DNA from: an uncultured Pirellulaceae bacterium
GTDB taxonomy: Bacteria; Planctomycetota; Planctomycetia; Pirellulales; Pirellulaceae
DNA length: 64,000 nt
Assembly (NCBI GenBank): GCA_938084685.1
Contig: CALKGE010000001.1
Span: 310,001-374,000, forward strand
Direction of reading: 5' to 3'
Shown: piece by piece, positions 29,211 to 40,213 of the stretch
Numbering within the stretch: position 1 is the first letter of the stretch
How the letters are laid out: every line of letters begins with the position of its first letter
The notes under the pieces: generated by a model
Seen by the model: only the letters and a program-made list of their open reading frames with translations
Database searches by the model: none
Told to the model about the DNA's origin: nothing
Position numbers and translations under genes: made by a program

Positions 29211-32200
29211 GTGCCACGACGCGACGACATTAAGAAGATCTTATTAATTGGTTCTGGCCCCATTGTAATCGGGCAGGCCTGCGAATTTGACTATTCAGGA
29301 ACTCAGGCTTGCAAGGCACTTCGAGAAGAAGGTTATGAGGTGGTTCTGGTAAATTCAAATCCAGCGACCATTATGACCGATCCGGCATCGGCAGACCGAA
29401 CCTATATCGAGCCACTTACCTGGCAGATGGTCGAAAAAGTCATTGCTGAAGAGCAACCTGACGCATTGCTTCCCACGCTTGGCGGTCAAACCGGACTGAA
29501 CGTGGCAATGGATCTGGATCGTCACGGAGTGCTGGAAAAGTACGGAGTGGAAATGATTGCTGCCGACGCGGCGGTCATTGCCAAAGCGGAAGAACGGGAC
29601 CAATTCAAAGTAGCAATGGAGAAGATCGGTCTGGGCGTCTGTAAAGGTCAGACGGTACATACGATAGCCGAGGCTCGGGACTTCCTGAGTGAGATTGGCC
29701 TACCGGCTGTTATTCGACCGTCTTTCACCATGGGAGGGGCTGGTTCGGCGATTGCCTATAATCGGGAAGAATTTGATTCGCTTGTTCGTAACGGCCTTGA
29801 TCAGTCGCCAGTCACCGAGGTGTTGGTGGAAGAGTCCATCATTGGATGGAAAGAATACGAAATGGAAGTGATGCGTGATCGCCTTGATAATGTGGTGATC
29901 ATTTGCGCCATTGAAAACTTTGACCCGATGGGCATCCATACTGGAGACTCGATTACCGTAGCTCCGGCTCAGACGCTGACTGATAAAGAGTATCAGCGGA
30001 TGCGTGATGCATCCCTGGCAGTGATTCGGGAAATTGGAGTGGAAACGGGCGGTTCCAATATTCAATTTGCCATCAATCCTGAAGACGGTCGTATGATTGT
30101 CATTGAAATGAATCCTCGCGTTAGTCGGTCCAGTGCGCTGGCCAGTAAAGCAACCGGGTTTCCGATTGCAAAGATTGCTGCCAAGCTGGCTGTTGGCTAC
30201 AGCCTGAACGAATTGAAAAACGATATCACGCGCGAGACGTTGGCCTGCTTTGAACCGACCATCGATTATGTGGTTACCAAGATACCGAGATTTGCTTTTG
30301 AAAAGTTCCCGGAAGCCGATTCCACGCTGACCACGCAAATGAAGAGTGTTGGTGAGACGATGGCCATTGGTCGAACCTTCAAGGAGTCGTTTCAGAAGGC
30401 GCTTCGTGGTCTGGAAGTAGGTAGCTTTGGTTTTGGTTGTGATGGCAAGGATCTTTGGGGGACGGATGAGCAACCTGCTCACGAAGAGATTCGAGCCAAA
30501 CTCAGTATTCCCAATGCACAGCGGGTCTGGTACCTGCGCTATGCTATTAAAGCCGGGTACACTGCCGAGCAAATACACGAAATCACTCACATCGACCCCT
30601 GGTTTTTAGATCAATTGTTTGAATTGGTGGAAATCGAAAACCAGATTATCGAATGTGGATCCACAGAAAACATCGATCAGGCGCTGTTAAAGAAAATCAA
30701 ACAGAACGGTTTCTCAGATCGTCAATTGGCGACGCTGCTCAATAGCAGTGAAATAGCAATTCGTCAGTGGCGAAAAGGCCTTGGCGTGGAACCTGTTTTT
30801 AAGTCGGTAGACACTTGTGCGGCGGAATTCGAAGCCTACACACCGTATTACTACTCAACTTATGAAGACGAGAACGAGGCTCCGGAAAAACCAGAGGGTA
30901 AAAAACGGATCATGATTCTCGGTGGTGGCCCCAACCGTATTGGTCAGGGAATCGAATTCGATTACTGCTGTTGTCATGCCAGTTTTGCTCTGCGTGAAAT
31001 GGGTATTGAGTCCATCATGGTGAATTCCAATCCGGAAACCGTGAGTACCGACTACGACACGAGTGATCTGCTCTTTTTTGAACCACTTACGATTGAAGAT
31101 GTTCTGAACATCTATGACCGCGTACAACCTGATGGAGTGATTGTACAGTTTGGTGGTCAGACGCCGCTGAATCTGGCGCGGGGACTTCAATTGGCTGGCG
31201 TACCGATTATAGGTACTACGGTAGACACGATTGAAGCGGCCGAAGACCGGGAAAAATTCCAGCAGTTGCTAAATAAACTCGGCCTTCATCAGCCACCCAA
31301 TGGCATCGCACGGAACATGGAGGAAGCTCGTTTGGAAGTTGCTGAAATCGGTTATCCGGTTTTGGTTCGCCCCAGTTTTGTCCTTGGCGGTCGTGCGATG
31401 GAAATCTGTTATGACCAATCGCAATTCGAACGATTTGTCGCTGAAGCATTTGTTGTTGCTCAGGGTCAGCCCGTACTGATTGATAAGTTCCTGGAAGACG
31501 CGACCGAAGTGGATGTGGATGCTATTTGTGATCGCTCCCGAGTCGTTGTTGCCGGAGTGATGGAGCATATCGAGGAAGCTGGCGTGCATTCGGGTGACTC
31601 AGCCTGTGCCATACCACCTTACAGCCTGCCTGGACCAGTGGTAGACGAAATCCGTCAGGCGACCGAGGCACTGGCGATGGAGTTGCAGGTTTGCGGGTTG
31701 ATGAATATTCAGTTTGCGGTCAAGAAGGAAGACGGAGAAAATAAAATCTACGTGCTTGAGGTTAATCCCCGAGCAAGTCGCACGGTGCCGTTTGTGGCCA
31801 AGGCAACAGGATTTCCAGTCGCCAAGATCGCAACGCAAGTGATGACGGGTAAAACGCTGGACGAACTTGGAATTGATGCAGCGCCTGTGCCGGGGCATGT
31901 GTCAGTGAAGGAGAGTGTCTTCCCGTTCCGCAAATTTGCAGGTGTTGACATCATTCTTGGCCCCGAAATGCGATCCACCGGCGAAGTGATGGGTTCCAGT
32001 GAACGGTTCTCTATCGCGTTCGCCAAGAGTCAGCTGGGAGCAGGTATTATTCTTCCTACTGAAGGAAAGATCTTCTTAAGCGTTACTCAGCGTCACAAAG
32101 AGATCATCAAAGATCTGGCTCGACGACTGCATGCAATGGGCTTCAGCCTGATGGCAACGGAAGGAACAGCCAGTAGTCTTGAAGAAGTCGATATTCCGGT

Positions 32201-32453
32201 TCAGCGAGTGAAGAAGATTGCCGAGGGTCATCCAAATCTGATCGACCATTTGATCGATGGAGAGGTGGCATTGGCGATGAATACTCCTAATGGAAAAGGT
32301 GCTCGCACTGACGAGGGTAAGATTCGAGCGGCAGCGGTCTCCTATGGTGTTCCCTGTATTACGACGATTCAGGCTGCCGAAGCGGCCGTTCAAGCCATGG
32401 AAGCGCTGCGGCAGGAAGAGATGAGCGTCGTGGCTCTACAGGATCGAAACTAG
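29211..32453 (+). CDS. carB: carbamoyl-phosphate synthase large subunit
   Basis: 1080 residues, with two homologous ATP-grasp halves (about 1-400 and 555-935), an oligomerisation domain between them and a C-terminal allosteric domain (about 940-1080). [26 protein letters not shown] opens the first half and [20 protein letters not shown] the second. It makes carbamoyl phosphate for pyrimidines and arginine together with CarA, which is not in the window. The start is a GTG. It is fixed by an in-frame TAG two codons upstream (29205) and by the family's N-terminus, so no ATG alternative exists. Confidence 0.98.
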   Translation: MPRRDDIKKILLIGSGPIVIGQACEFDYSGTQACKALREEGYEVVLVNSNPATIMTDPASADRTYIEPLTWQMVEKVIAEEQPDALLPTLGGQTGLNVAMDLDRHGVLEKYGVEMIAADAAVIAKAEERDQFKVAMEKIGLGVCKGQTVHTIAEARDFLSEIGLPAVIRPSFTMGGAGSAIAYNREEFDSLVRNGLDQSPVTEVLVEESIIGWKEYEMEVMRDRLDNVVIICAIENFDPMGIHTGDSITVAPAQTLTDKEYQRMRDASLAVIREIGVETGGSNIQFAINPEDGRMIVIEMNPRVSRSSALASKATGFPIAKIAAKLAVGYSLNELKNDITRETLACFEPTIDYVVTKIPRFAFEKFPEADSTLTTQMKSVGETMAIGRTFKESFQKALRGLEVGSFGFGCDGKDLWGTDEQPAHEEIRAKLSIPNAQRVWYLRYAIKAGYTAEQIHEITHIDPWFLDQLFELVEIENQIIECGSTENIDQALLKKIKQNGFSDRQLATLLNSSEIAIRQWRKGLGVEPVFKSVDTCAAEFEAYTPYYYSTYEDENEAPEKPEGKKRIMILGGGPNRIGQGIEFDYCCCHASFALREMGIESIMVNSNPETVSTDYDTSDLLFFEPLTIEDVLNIYDRVQPDGVIVQFGGQTPLNLARGLQLAGVPIIGTTVDTIEAAEDREKFQQLLNKLGLHQPPNGIARNMEEARLEVAEIGYPVLVRPSFVLGGRAMEICYDQSQFERFVAEAFVVAQGQPVLIDKFLEDATEVDVDAICDRSRVVVAGVMEHIEEAGVHSGDSACAIPPYSLPGPVVDEIRQATEALAMELQVCGLMNIQFAVKKEDGENKIYVLEVNPRASRTVPFVAKATGFPVAKIATQVMTGKTLDELGIDAAPVPGHVSVKESVFPFRKFAGVDIILGPEMRSTGEVMGSSERFSIAFAKSQLGAGIILPTEGKIFLSVTQRHKEIIKDLARRLHAMGFSLMATEGTASSLEEVDIPVQRVKKIAEGHPNLIDHLIDGEVALAMNTPNGKGARTDEGKIRAAAVSYGVPCITTIQAAEAAVQAMEALRQEEMSVVALQDRN

Positions 32454-32515
32454 CGTCGCGCGACCCACCAACGCAGCGGCTCTCTGTTTCATCAGATTAC
32501 AACGCGCATAAAAAT

Positions 32516-32561
32516 CCCCCCGCGCCTGGTATACCAAAGGTACCGCACCGGGGGGTTTTTT
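32516..32561. terminator. strong bidirectional intrinsic terminator
   Basis: CCCCCCG (32516-32522) pairs with CGGGGGG (32549-32555). The loop side has further self-complementary GGTATACC and GGTACC. T6 follows on the plus strand, and the A-rich run at 32510-32514 gives U on the minus strand. It lies between convergent carB and the DUF1501 gene and serves both. Confidence 0.88.
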
Positions 32562-32562
32562 G

Positions 32563-34035
32563 TTAGCTGAAGATTGCGGTAACAGGATCAGCTTTCACTA
32601 GTTCGCGAGGCTGATTCAGGTGGTTGTACACAATCGTGGCAGGATTGATACCGATGGAATGATACATCGTTGCCAGCAATTCCGTAGGATGGACAGGGTC
32701 ACGCAATGGGGCAGATCCGGTTTTGTCGGATTCACCATAAACGAAACCACGTTTTGCACCGGCACCAGCCACAATCGAAGTGTAGCAGTAAGGCCAGTGG
32801 TCACGACCGTCATCACTGTTGCTGTTTCCGGAGGTGCTCACGCCACGCTGTGGGCTGCGGCCGAATTCACCGATAGCGACAACCAGAGTATCATCCAGCA
32901 TGCCACGTTCATCCAGATCGCCAATCAGGCCGCTCAGGCCTGCATCGAGCATCGGTCCCGACTCATTCTTCATACGACCCGAAAGTCCGACGTGTACGTC
33001 AAAGGAGTGGCGGTCGGAGTTAGCAACTTTTGGCCAGATCACTTCTACCACGCGAGTACCGGCTTCGACCAAACGCCGAGCCAGCAGGCAGCTTTGGCCA
33101 AACGTATTTCGACCATAACGATCACGTGTGGCGTCAGACTCCTTGGTCAGATCGAACGCATTACGAGCTCGTCCTGAACTGATCAGATTCATGGCTGAAT
33201 CAAAATACTCATTCAGGCTGTAATCCTTGGTAGCCTTATCGATCTGCGGCATGCCCTCATTGATCAGCGTACGCAGTCGAGCGCGGCGATCCAGACGACC
33301 AGTTGATACTTCCTTACGTAACTGCAGGTCGTCAACATTGATTCGATCCATCTTGTTCTGATCAAGATCCGACCCTGGTGGGAAGAGGTAGTATGGGTCA
33401 TAAGCTCGACCCAGGAACCCGGCAGTACCAGATTTGTTTACTACGTTACTTTCCTGCAATGGTCGTGGCATCATCACAAAGGGAAGCATGGGAACTTCCG
33501 GTGGTTTAATACGAATGATGTTACTACCGAAGTTCGGGAAGTCTTTTGGAGAAGGAGGCTCCAACTGACCCGAAGGGCTGACTTTGTCTGCCGTGTAACC
33601 AGTGTGAATCTGGTAGATCGCTGCCGTGTGATTGAACAGTCCGACCGGCGTGTAACTCATGGAACGAATCATCGTCAACTTGTCTGTAACCTGAGCCAGC
33701 TTGGGAAGGTTTTCGGTCACATCCATTCCAGGCACTTTTGTGGGAATGCGCTTGAAAACACTACGGACGTTATCTGGTACGTCGTCCTTGGGATCCCACA
33801 GGTCCAGATGACTGGGGCCACCCTGCAAGTAGACGAGAATGATGCTCTTGGCTTTATTCCAGCCTGGGCCACCACCAGTGGATTCATTGTTGGCCTGGGC
33901 ACTCTGGAGCTCCATCATTTGTCCAAGCGACATGCCCATCATGGCGGAACCACCAACTCGGAGAAGATCTCGCCGGCTGGGGCCTACACCCTTATCGCAA
34001 TTGTCTTTTCCTGCTTGACCTGGAATGCGTAACAT
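32563..34035 (-). CDS. Tat-exported DUF1501 protein
   Basis: 490 residues from the ATG at 34035, which is preceded by the full Shine-Dalgarno AAGGAGGTGA; an upstream in-frame ATG lacks this. The N-terminus has a twin-arginine motif SRRDLLRVG followed by a small hydrophobic stretch. [17 protein letters not shown] and [11 protein letters not shown] are hallmarks of DUF1501, a sulfatase/phosphatase-fold family greatly expanded in planctomycetes. In that phylum it usually pairs with a DUF1549/DUF1553 cytochrome-like gene; none is next to it here. The substrate is unknown. Confidence 0.92.
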   Translation of the reverse strand: MLRIPGQAGKDNCDKGVGPSRRDLLRVGGSAMMGMSLGQMMELQSAQANNESTGGGPGWNKAKSIILVYLQGGPSHLDLWDPKDDVPDNVRSVFKRIPTKVPGMDVTENLPKLAQVTDKLTMIRSMSYTPVGLFNHTAAIYQIHTGYTADKVSPSGQLEPPSPKDFPNFGSNIIRIKPPEVPMLPFVMMPRPLQESNVVNKSGTAGFLGRAYDPYYLFPPGSDLDQNKMDRINVDDLQLRKEVSTGRLDRRARLRTLINEGMPQIDKATKDYSLNEYFDSAMNLISSGRARNAFDLTKESDATRDRYGRNTFGQSCLLARRLVEAGTRVVEVIWPKVANSDRHSFDVHVGLSGRMKNESGPMLDAGLSGLIGDLDERGMLDDTLVVAIGEFGRSPQRGVSTSGNSNSDDGRDHWPYCYTSIVAGAGAKRGFVYGESDKTGSAPLRDPVHPTELLATMYHSIGINPATIVYNHLNQPRELVKADPVTAIFS

Positions 34036-34339
34036 TCGGTCACCTCCTTCAATACAACACACGGATCGCTGGTTGTTTTTTATTTGTTTCGAATCCACAC
34101 GAAAACTGTACCACGAGTGTAGAAACGTACCAGCTAATAGTATAAATCGTGCGTTTATATACGGTCAATCGAAGTAATTTAGTTATTTATTCTATTGTTT
34201 GTGAACTACATCGAGTTGATTCACCTCTCGCCCTGCTAAATGCCCTTGTCTTTGCAGCAAGTAATGCAGTACAAATCGCTCCGGAGCCCTTCTTAGTTGG
34301 CTCGTCTGACACGTTTTTTGGACATAGGAATCCCCCGGA
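34036..34339. other. divergent gap between the DUF1501 gene and a small Tat protein gene
   Basis: 304 bases without a convincing gene. The minus-strand end holds the strong ribosome-binding site of the DUF1501 gene. The middle is AT-rich (around 34170-34200). No clear hairpin or known motif is seen. Confidence 0.4.
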
Positions 34340-34657
34340 ATGAAACGACGCGATGTTTTGACAGGCTTGATTGGCCTGACCGGTTTTTTAACGATTTCGG
34401 TAGCGGACAGACACGGTCAAGCGGCAGATGTAGCGCCACTTGTCGACCAACTTAAAGCGGGCCTCAAGGCCCGCAAGCCAGCGGAACATCTATTCATCGA
34501 GCAGGTTGGCAATCTGGTCAAAGAGCGCGTCTTGCCGGTGTCCATGGTTCTAGGAATTTTTTCCTATGCTCGTAAGAAACATTCGCGCTACCCTTTCCCT
34601 TACTTCCAGCAAGCGTTAAGAATAAGAGCTGAGAAGGAATTCGGAGTTAAGCTCTAA
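34340..34657 (+). CDS. small exported hypothetical protein
   Basis: 105 residues. KRRDVL near the N-terminus followed by LTGLIGLTGFLTI looks like a Tat (or Sec) signal. The mature part is a compact, charged helical domain (KAGLKARKPAEHLFIEQVGNLVKERVLP...YPFPYFQQALRIRAEKEFG). CCCGGAATG around the start offers only a weak ribosome-binding site. I recognise no family; composition and signal support a real gene. It precedes pyrC by 84 bases. Confidence 0.65.
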   Translation: MKRRDVLTGLIGLTGFLTISVADRHGQAADVAPLVDQLKAGLKARKPAEHLFIEQVGNLVKERVLPVSMVLGIFSYARKKHSRYPFPYFQQALRIRAEKEFGVKL

Positions 34658-34741
34658 GTCGCTTTCAGGCCTGCCCACAGGATCGCTGTGTAGACGACCC
34701 GCCGCAGTCAGTCTGGAGTGCGAGTGGATGACAGGGTAACC

Positions 34742-36073
34742 ATGAAAACGCTTATTAAAAACGCGCAAGTTGTGCTTCCAAAGGAAATCGCTCAGGTTTC
34801 TGTACTTGTTGAAAATGACAAAATTGCGGCCATTGATCCTTCGATTGCCACGGAAGCGGACGAAGTGGTAGACGCAGAAGGCCTCCATCTGATTCCAGGA
34901 GTGATTGATGATCAGGTGCATTTTCGTGAGCCTGGACTGACTCACAAAGAAGATCTTACTCATGCCAGCCGAGCGTGTGCAGCGGGTGGAGTCACGACGT
35001 TTCTGGAAATGCCGAATACCATTCCCAACGCAATTACCCAGGAATTGCTCGAGGAGAAACTGGCGCTGGGTGCAGCATCCAGTATGGTCAACTACGGTTT
35101 CTACATTGGTGCCACGCCAGACAATGCTGAGGAGTTAAGTCGCGCTCATCGAACGCCGGGGATCAAGATCTTCATTGGATCGAGCACTGGCAATTTGCTG
35201 GTAGATCAGCAGGAAGCACTGGAGCGGATTTTCGCGTTAACCACTCTGCCGATCACGGCACACTGCGAAGACGAAGCAACTGTTCAGGCGAACAAACAAA
35301 AGTATGCCGGTACCACCGACGTCCGGGACCATTCCAGAATTCGTGACGTGGAAGCTGCAGTGATTGCCACTCGCCGCGCCATCGATCTGGCGCAGCGACA
35401 TAACCACCGTTTCCATGTATTGCACGTTTCCACCGGAGCCGAAGCGGATTTTCTGGGTGACTTTGGAGGACTGATTACGGCTGAGGCCTGTCCCCATCAC
35501 TTATTCTTTAACGTGAATGATTATGATCGCTTGGGGACTCTGATCCAGATGAACCCGTCGATCAAATCGGCGGAAGACAATGCGAAGATCTGGCAGGCAT
35601 TACACGCCGGACGAATCCAGGTTGTTGCCACCGACCATGCTCCGCATACGTTGGAAGAAAAGGCCCAGCGATACCCCGTATCCCCTTCAGGTTTACCCGC
35701 TGTGGAAAACTCGCTCGCGCTAATGCTCAATGAAGTCAATCGGGGGAACTGCACGTTGCAGCAGGTAGTATCCTGGATGTGTGACGCACCGGCTCGTGTT
35801 TGGGATATTATCAATAAAGGCCGTATTCAAGTTGGCTACGACGCCGACCTGGCGTTGGTGGACATGAATTTGCAAAAGACGGTTCGAAACGAAGCCCAGC
35901 AGACCAAATGTAAGTGGTCACCCTGGGATGGCGAAACGTTACAGGGCTGGGCAGTACGAACCTGGGTCATGGGAACCGAAGTTTATCGCGATGGACAATT
36001 GCAACTGGATCATCGGGGCCAGGAAGCTCAATACGATCATGCTCGCGGTGGATACTGGGCGACACAGGATTAA
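34742..36073 (+). CDS. pyrC: dihydroorotase, Bacteroidetes-type
   Basis: 443 residues from the ATG at 34742 (in-frame ATG/GTG codons upstream are less family-like). An amidohydrolase: [11 protein letters not shown] at 55-65, K142 in GIKIFIGSS (usually the carbamylated bridging lysine), H174 in TAHCED, H228 in HVLHVS, and D298 in ATDHAPH. It closes carbamoyl-aspartate to dihydroorotate. The first metal His of the common DxHxH motif is Gln (Q58), which I recall as typical of a Bacteroidetes-like dihydroorotase group. [13 protein letters not shown] near the end is also typical. carB lies 2 kb away. Confidence 0.9.
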   Translation: MKTLIKNAQVVLPKEIAQVSVLVENDKIAAIDPSIATEADEVVDAEGLHLIPGVIDDQVHFREPGLTHKEDLTHASRACAAGGVTTFLEMPNTIPNAITQELLEEKLALGAASSMVNYGFYIGATPDNAEELSRAHRTPGIKIFIGSSTGNLLVDQQEALERIFALTTLPITAHCEDEATVQANKQKYAGTTDVRDHSRIRDVEAAVIATRRAIDLAQRHNHRFHVLHVSTGAEADFLGDFGGLITAEACPHHLFFNVNDYDRLGTLIQMNPSIKSAEDNAKIWQALHAGRIQVVATDHAPHTLEEKAQRYPVSPSGLPAVENSLALMLNEVNRGNCTLQQVVSWMCDAPARVWDIINKGRIQVGYDADLALVDMNLQKTVRNEAQQTKCKWSPWDGETLQGWAVRTWVMGTEVYRDGQLQLDHRGQEAQYDHARGGYWATQD

Positions 36074-36116
36074 CCCGGCAGCCTGGCCGGGCCACTCAAG
36101 TTGACGTCCGCCGTGC

Positions 36117-36791
36117 CTAGCCGCCCCACCGCTCTTCTTTCCAGGGGTCACCATGGTTGTGATAGCCACCCCGTTCCCAATATCCGGGTTGATCTTCCGC
36201 GACCAATTCGATGCCACAAATCCACTTGGCACTTTTCCAGGCATATAGTTGAGGCACCATCGCGCGTACCGGTCCTCCATGATCAGCGTCGATTGGTTTT
36301 CCGTCATGAGTGTCTGCCAACAACACATCCGCCTGCAAAAAATCATCCAGCGGAAGATTTGTCGTCCAACCATTGTCGTAGCCGTGGAGAATCACAAATC
36401 GAGCTTCGCCTTGCACTCCTGCTCGTTCCAGCAAGTGGTTACTGGAAACACCCTCCCACAAATTTCCAAGTCGGGACCACTGAGTGACGCAGTGAAAGTC
36501 AGCAAAGACTTTCACGCGCGGTTCGGCCTGAAATGCCGGCAGGCTTAAGGTGAACGGATTGTCTACCAGCCCAAAGACTTTCAATTGCCAATCGGCGGGA
36601 ATCTGCGGAGTACCGGTGGCGTCAAGGACTGGCCACTTACGAGTACGGGCCTGGTTGGGCGGGATACGATTGTCGCGCTGTGTATCAGGACTGATGATCA
36701 CGTCATCAGACAGGTCCTCGCTGTCTGGAATATCACCGTGCTGGTATTTGTCATCGTTTGAGGGGGTGTAGTTATCCACGGTTGCACTCAC
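36117..36791 (-). CDS. YuiH/sulfite-oxidase-like molybdopterin oxidoreductase
   Basis: 224 residues. The sulfite-oxidase-type molybdopterin domain is clear from FHCVTQWSRLGNLWEGV (C101 is the expected Mo-ligand cysteine) and HGGPVRAMVPQLYAWKSAKWICGIEL. Length and lack of a haem domain, dimer domain or signal peptide match the small cytoplasmic YuiH group rather than MsrP or true sulfite oxidase. The substrate is unknown. Its ATG overlaps the upstream stop by 4 bases. Molybdopterin synthesis genes are not in the window. Confidence 0.9.
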   Translation of the reverse strand: MSATVDNYTPSNDDKYQHGDIPDSEDLSDDVIISPDTQRDNRIPPNQARTRKWPVLDATGTPQIPADWQLKVFGLVDNPFTLSLPAFQAEPRVKVFADFHCVTQWSRLGNLWEGVSSNHLLERAGVQGEARFVILHGYDNGWTTNLPLDDFLQADVLLADTHDGKPIDADHGGPVRAMVPQLYAWKSAKWICGIELVAEDQPGYWERGGYHNHGDPWKEERWGG

Positions 36792-37342
36792 TGCATGGAG
36801 TCGGAGGTGACATCTTCTTCTGTAACAAGTTTGCTTTCGAGCAGATAGCGAACCAGATTATTCATCATCTCGCTCATCAGAATCTGCTGACCTGTTTCCT
36901 GATGTTCAATCGCATAGGCTGCCGGGTCAAACAGAAACGTTGTTTGACCTGCCTGATCTGTAAACCGCAATGCAAATGCCCACTGTAGCGGAAGATCGGG
37001 GAGGCTCTGATCCCACCGGTAGGTGTGATCCTGGATGAAAGTGTGTTGCATGTGAACCATGCCACGAGCGGAGCTTATGTCTTGAACAGAGAGGATGGTC
37101 ATTTCACCTGTGGAAGTCTTCAGGGTCGGCTGTTCAGCGATTGGCTGGTTTTCGTGGGAATTGTCCAGCAGCAGCAATTCAATCGTTTCGGCATGCCTCA
37201 GTCGTGTTGCCGCTTCAATACCAAAGAAACGGATCACCTGATCCCCTGTGTGGACGTTGTGCCACCAGGCATATCCGCTCATCAAAATCGAGATGCCAAA
37301 AATACTGATGATGACCAGCTTGCCTTGGGTTGACTGCTTCAT
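36788..37342 (-). CDS. membrane-anchored hypothetical protein
   Basis: 184 residues. One N-terminal TM (about 9-28) is followed by a beta-rich extracytoplasmic domain with no Cys. No family is recognised. It is coupled to the downstream oxidoreductase by a 4-base overlap and lies 12 bases after the rhomboid gene, so it shares a transcript with aroB. A lone TM plus soluble domain next to a rhomboid protease makes it a conceivable substrate, which is speculation. Confidence 0.72.
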   Translation of the reverse strand: MKQSTQGKLVIISIFGISILMSGYAWWHNVHTGDQVIRFFGIEAATRLRHAETIELLLLDNSHENQPIAEQPTLKTSTGEMTILSVQDISSARGMVHMQHTFIQDHTYRWDQSLPDLPLQWAFALRFTDQAGQTTFLFDPAAYAIEHQETGQQILMSEMMNNLVRYLLESKLVTEEDVTSDSMQ

Positions 37343-37354
37343 CTTTTGCGCTCG

Positions 37355-38404
37355 CTATTTTCCAAGCGATGTGTGGACGTAAGCGAATCCTGCGCCGACT
37401 AAAAAGCCTACCAGATGAGCCAGATGGCTGATCCCATCGTTACCAGGAGAAAGAAAAACACCGTAGAATAACCAGGCCATCGAAAGCAGGAGAATGAAAG
37501 GTGTTACCAGCATTCCTACCGACGGCTTGAGCTTCATTTTGCACCAGCCAAACCCAATCAGGGCATACACGACTCCGGACATGCCTACGACTTTACTTCC
37601 GTTCAAGCCGCGGAAGCCAAACAACCCTTCCCCGGGAAGAAGTAAGGGAACAACCACACTCGCCAAGGCTGCTGTAAATAAAAGCGCGGCAAATGTTTTA
37701 AGACCAAATCGCACTTCCATGAGCGTGCCCAGATAGTACAGCCAGTACATATTGAAAAAGATATGTATGAAACCAGCCAAAAAGTGGTTGCTGCTCTGCT
37801 CATCACTTGCACCGCTTCCATGCACGAAGACCGGCGTGATGAGCCGCCAAAGCTGGCCTTCCGAGATGTGTTGAAAACGGTATTCGCGTTCTGTGTAAGG
37901 AACTTGGGTGCCATCTACCGTTTTGAAGAAACTGGAGCGGGAATCGTCCACGACTTCCAACGCATTGCGGACAAGATTGGAGTTGTTGTTGTCAGAGTCC
38001 TGGAAGAAAAGGCTGGCTCCAAACACAATTACACAAATCAGGATGACTTTACGAGTCAGTGTGTCTTTCCGCTGCATAGCGGCCGCCATGCTGTGAGGGT
38101 CGCGGAATTGAGTGCGAACTTCGATAGTCCTGGCTCGTTTTACGCGCTTTGCTCTTTCCTGTTTGATCTGTTGCTGGATCCTCTTTGCCTGGGTGAAGGC
38201 ATCCAGAAATTCACTTGCTTCCGGGTTGGCGTTGAAGCGCTGAAGTAATTCGCGGGCTTTTGGGAGAGCATCTTCGTCGATGATCCACAGATCCCACTGG
38301 TTTTCCTGACCACGCAGGACCTGAGCTTCCACTTTGTTGACGGTCAGTACAGCCGTAAACCGGCTGGCGTCCATTTCCTGCTCGAAGGTGTGCAACTTTC
38401 TCAT
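37355..38404 (-). CDS. rhomboid intramembrane serine protease
   Basis: 349 residues from the ATG at 38404; a GTG at 38422 is in frame upstream. A cytoplasmic N-terminal domain (1-110), including a GlpG-like fold with VNKVEAQVLRG, precedes the membrane domain. H214 and N218 in HIFFN, nucleophile S276 in GMSG and H330 in AHLVGFLVG form the rhomboid catalytic set. About six TMs follow the linker. The gene lies 21 bases after aroB. The substrate is unknown. Confidence 0.93.
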   Translation of the reverse strand: MRKLHTFEQEMDASRFTAVLTVNKVEAQVLRGQENQWDLWIIDEDALPKARELLQRFNANPEASEFLDAFTQAKRIQQQIKQERAKRVKRARTIEVRTQFRDPHSMAAAMQRKDTLTRKVILICVIVFGASLFFQDSDNNNSNLVRNALEVVDDSRSSFFKTVDGTQVPYTEREYRFQHISEGQLWRLITPVFVHGSGASDEQSSNHFLAGFIHIFFNMYWLYYLGTLMEVRFGLKTFAALLFTAALASVVVPLLLPGEGLFGFRGLNGSKVVGMSGVVYALIGFGWCKMKLKPSVGMLVTPFILLLSMAWLFYGVFLSPGNDGISHLAHLVGFLVGAGFAYVHTSLGK

Positions 38405-38425
38405 AAATCTACCGACCCGCACTCC

Positions 38426-39517
38426 CTAATTGAACGCAGCTAGAGCGAGGGCTTCATCGACGTCGTCGACCAATTCAACATGACCGATACGCGTGGGCAG
38501 GATGAATCGAATTTTACCATGCTCAGTCTTCTTGTCCCGCTTCATCGCTTCCACCAACGGCTCTCGTGCCAGATCCTCTGGCAAGTCGATAGGCAGATGA
38601 AGCTGAACTAGCAGGTCATGTTGTCGAGCGGTCACTTCATCTGTAATGCGTCCCAGCGCTTCAGCCAGCCGTGATGCACAGAGCATCCCGATCGCAACAG
38701 CTTCACCGTGCATGTAGGTTCCATAGCCGGCACAGGCTTCGATTGCATGACAAAACGTGTGCCCGTAATTCAGAATGGCGCGGAGCCCGCTGGTTTCCCG
38801 TTCGTCATTCTCCACACAATACGCTTTTAACTCGCAACACCGAGCGATCACATCACGCATAAATTCCGCATCCCGCTCCATGATCAGCCCCACGTTATTC
38901 TCCAGTAGACTGAAGAATTGTTCGTCCTGGATGACGCCGTACTTAACCACTTCAGCCAGACCGGCCTGATAGTCCCGAGCTGGTAGACTTTGCAGCACAC
39001 TCACGTCGACAAGCACTGCTTGAGGTTGCCAGAAGGCTCCCACCATGTTCTTGGCGCCAGGCAGATTGATTCCAACTTTGCCGCCGACACTGCTATCGAC
39101 AGCGGCTAGTAACGTTGTCGGGATTTGAACAAAGCGGATGCCACGGCAGTACGTGGCGGCAATGAACCCGGCCAGATCACCGACGACTCCTCCCCCCAAA
39201 GCAATAATGATCGTTTTGCGATCCGCTCCCAGCGCGAGCAACTGTTGCCATAGTTCTTCAGCGATTGATGCGGACTTGCTTGTTTCACCAGCCGGCACGG
39301 TCATGATGTCAACTTGCAGGCCCTCTTGAGCTAATGCCTTGAGAACGGTTTCACCATACAGCTGACGGACATTGGAGTCAGTGATGATCACGACGTGCGA
39401 CACATCACCGATTCCTTTTACCATACGGCCAACGCTCGAAAGATTATCGGAGCCAATCTGGATATCGTAACTGCGCTCGGCAAGATTGATAGTGACGGTG
39501 GTGGTTTCAACACTCAA
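38426..39517 (-). CDS. aroB: 3-dehydroquinate synthase
   Basis: 363 residues, standard length. GGGVVGDLAGFIAATYCRGI, the PTTLLAAVDSSVGGKVGIN motif and NYGHTFCHAIEA (Zn ligands) are diagnostic. It converts DAHP to 3-dehydroquinate in the shikimate pathway, using NAD and a divalent metal. It follows the small GTG-initiated gene by 34 bases and is followed by the rhomboid gene 21 bases on. Confidence 0.97.
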   Translation of the reverse strand: MSVETTTVTINLAERSYDIQIGSDNLSSVGRMVKGIGDVSHVVIITDSNVRQLYGETVLKALAQEGLQVDIMTVPAGETSKSASIAEELWQQLLALGADRKTIIIALGGGVVGDLAGFIAATYCRGIRFVQIPTTLLAAVDSSVGGKVGINLPGAKNMVGAFWQPQAVLVDVSVLQSLPARDYQAGLAEVVKYGVIQDEQFFSLLENNVGLIMERDAEFMRDVIARCCELKAYCVENDERETSGLRAILNYGHTFCHAIEACAGYGTYMHGEAVAIGMLCASRLAEALGRITDEVTARQHDLLVQLHLPIDLPEDLAREPLVEAMKRDKKTEHGKIRFILPTRIGHVELVDDVDEALALAAFN

Positions 39518-39551
39518 GGTGGACTCTGCCTTTGTTGTTGGAAATGTGAGA

Positions 39552-39764
39552 CTAACTCACGCGTTGGATGTCCTCGGCCGAAGCAGTAATTTTACGGCAA
39601 AAGCCTGTGTAAAGACGAACATACTCCATACCGGCGCACTGGTCCGCACTGTCGTGAAGAGCACGATGTGTCTTTGCTTTGTCGGCAACCTCCACACCTG
39701 CAGGCCAAATGGTATCTTCTTCCACAACTAATGCTTCACGGTAATCATCGTATTTATCGGCCAC
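39552..39764 (-). CDS. small conserved-looking hypothetical protein
   Basis: 70 residues, starting with GTG at 39764 behind a good AGGAG nine bases upstream. The sequence is soluble and charged, beginning ADKYDDYREALVVEEDTIWP and containing EYVRLYTGFCRKIT; it reads like a folded small protein rather than a chance frame. I recall similar short proteins in planctomycete genomes but cannot name the family. It is the first gene of the aroB transcript. Confidence 0.72.
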   Translation of the reverse strand: MADKYDDYREALVVEEDTIWPAGVEVADKAKTHRALHDSADQCAGMEYVRLYTGFCRKITASAEDIQRVS

Positions 39765-40213
39765 GATGGTATTCTCCTAATGCGAGCACAAACGGCAAAA
39801 ACAGATTTCTTACTGCATTCAAATATAACCGTGAGGCAGCTGGTTGTGAATGAGCACAAATCAGTGGACCACCAGAATCGAATCCGGCTTGGAATTGAGT
39901 TAACAGAAGAGAGTCCTGTGGGAGCAAAGCAACTCGGTGAACATGCGGCATGTGCAGGTTGTAACGATCGTAGTGGTTGATAGTGATTTCCGCATTATTC
40001 AAGGCACGAAATGCAGGCCGTATCGATTGTAGCGATGCCAAATGCTGAACCTTGGAATTGTTGCCATTTTGAGGCAATAGAAGATGCCAATGAACGCCGA
40101 TTCCATTCTCAGCAAATAAAGCCAATTCCCCCTACCAGACGCATCTTTGCTTTTTTCCAGAGCGCCATTTCGCTTTGGTTTCCAAAGACTTTTACGTACT
40201 TGAATGAGCAGGC
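39765..40213. other. non-coding gap before the beta-barrel gene
   Basis: 449 bases between divergent genes. It holds the ribosome-binding site of the small gene at its left end. A minus-strand frame (39754-40125) overlaps that gene's start and has no family resemblance. I see no strong hairpin, repeat or RNA gene. Confidence 0.4.

Noticed and set aside
29700-30590. 296-codon minus-strand frame inside carB
   Set aside because: Antisense shadow of a universally conserved gene; composition rich in Phe, His and Asn, no family match recognised.
36074-36091. CCCGGC-AGCCTG-GCCGGG hairpin after pyrC
   Set aside because: No T-run follows on either strand, so it was not listed as an intrinsic terminator.
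36772-36780. TTATCCACG, a close match to the DnaA box
   Set aside because: A single site inside coding sequence, 17 kb from dnaA; expected by chance.
39754-40125. 123-codon minus-strand frame upstream of the small GTG-initiated gene
   Set aside because: Overlaps the start and strong ribosome-binding site of the more convincing small gene; no recognisable family.
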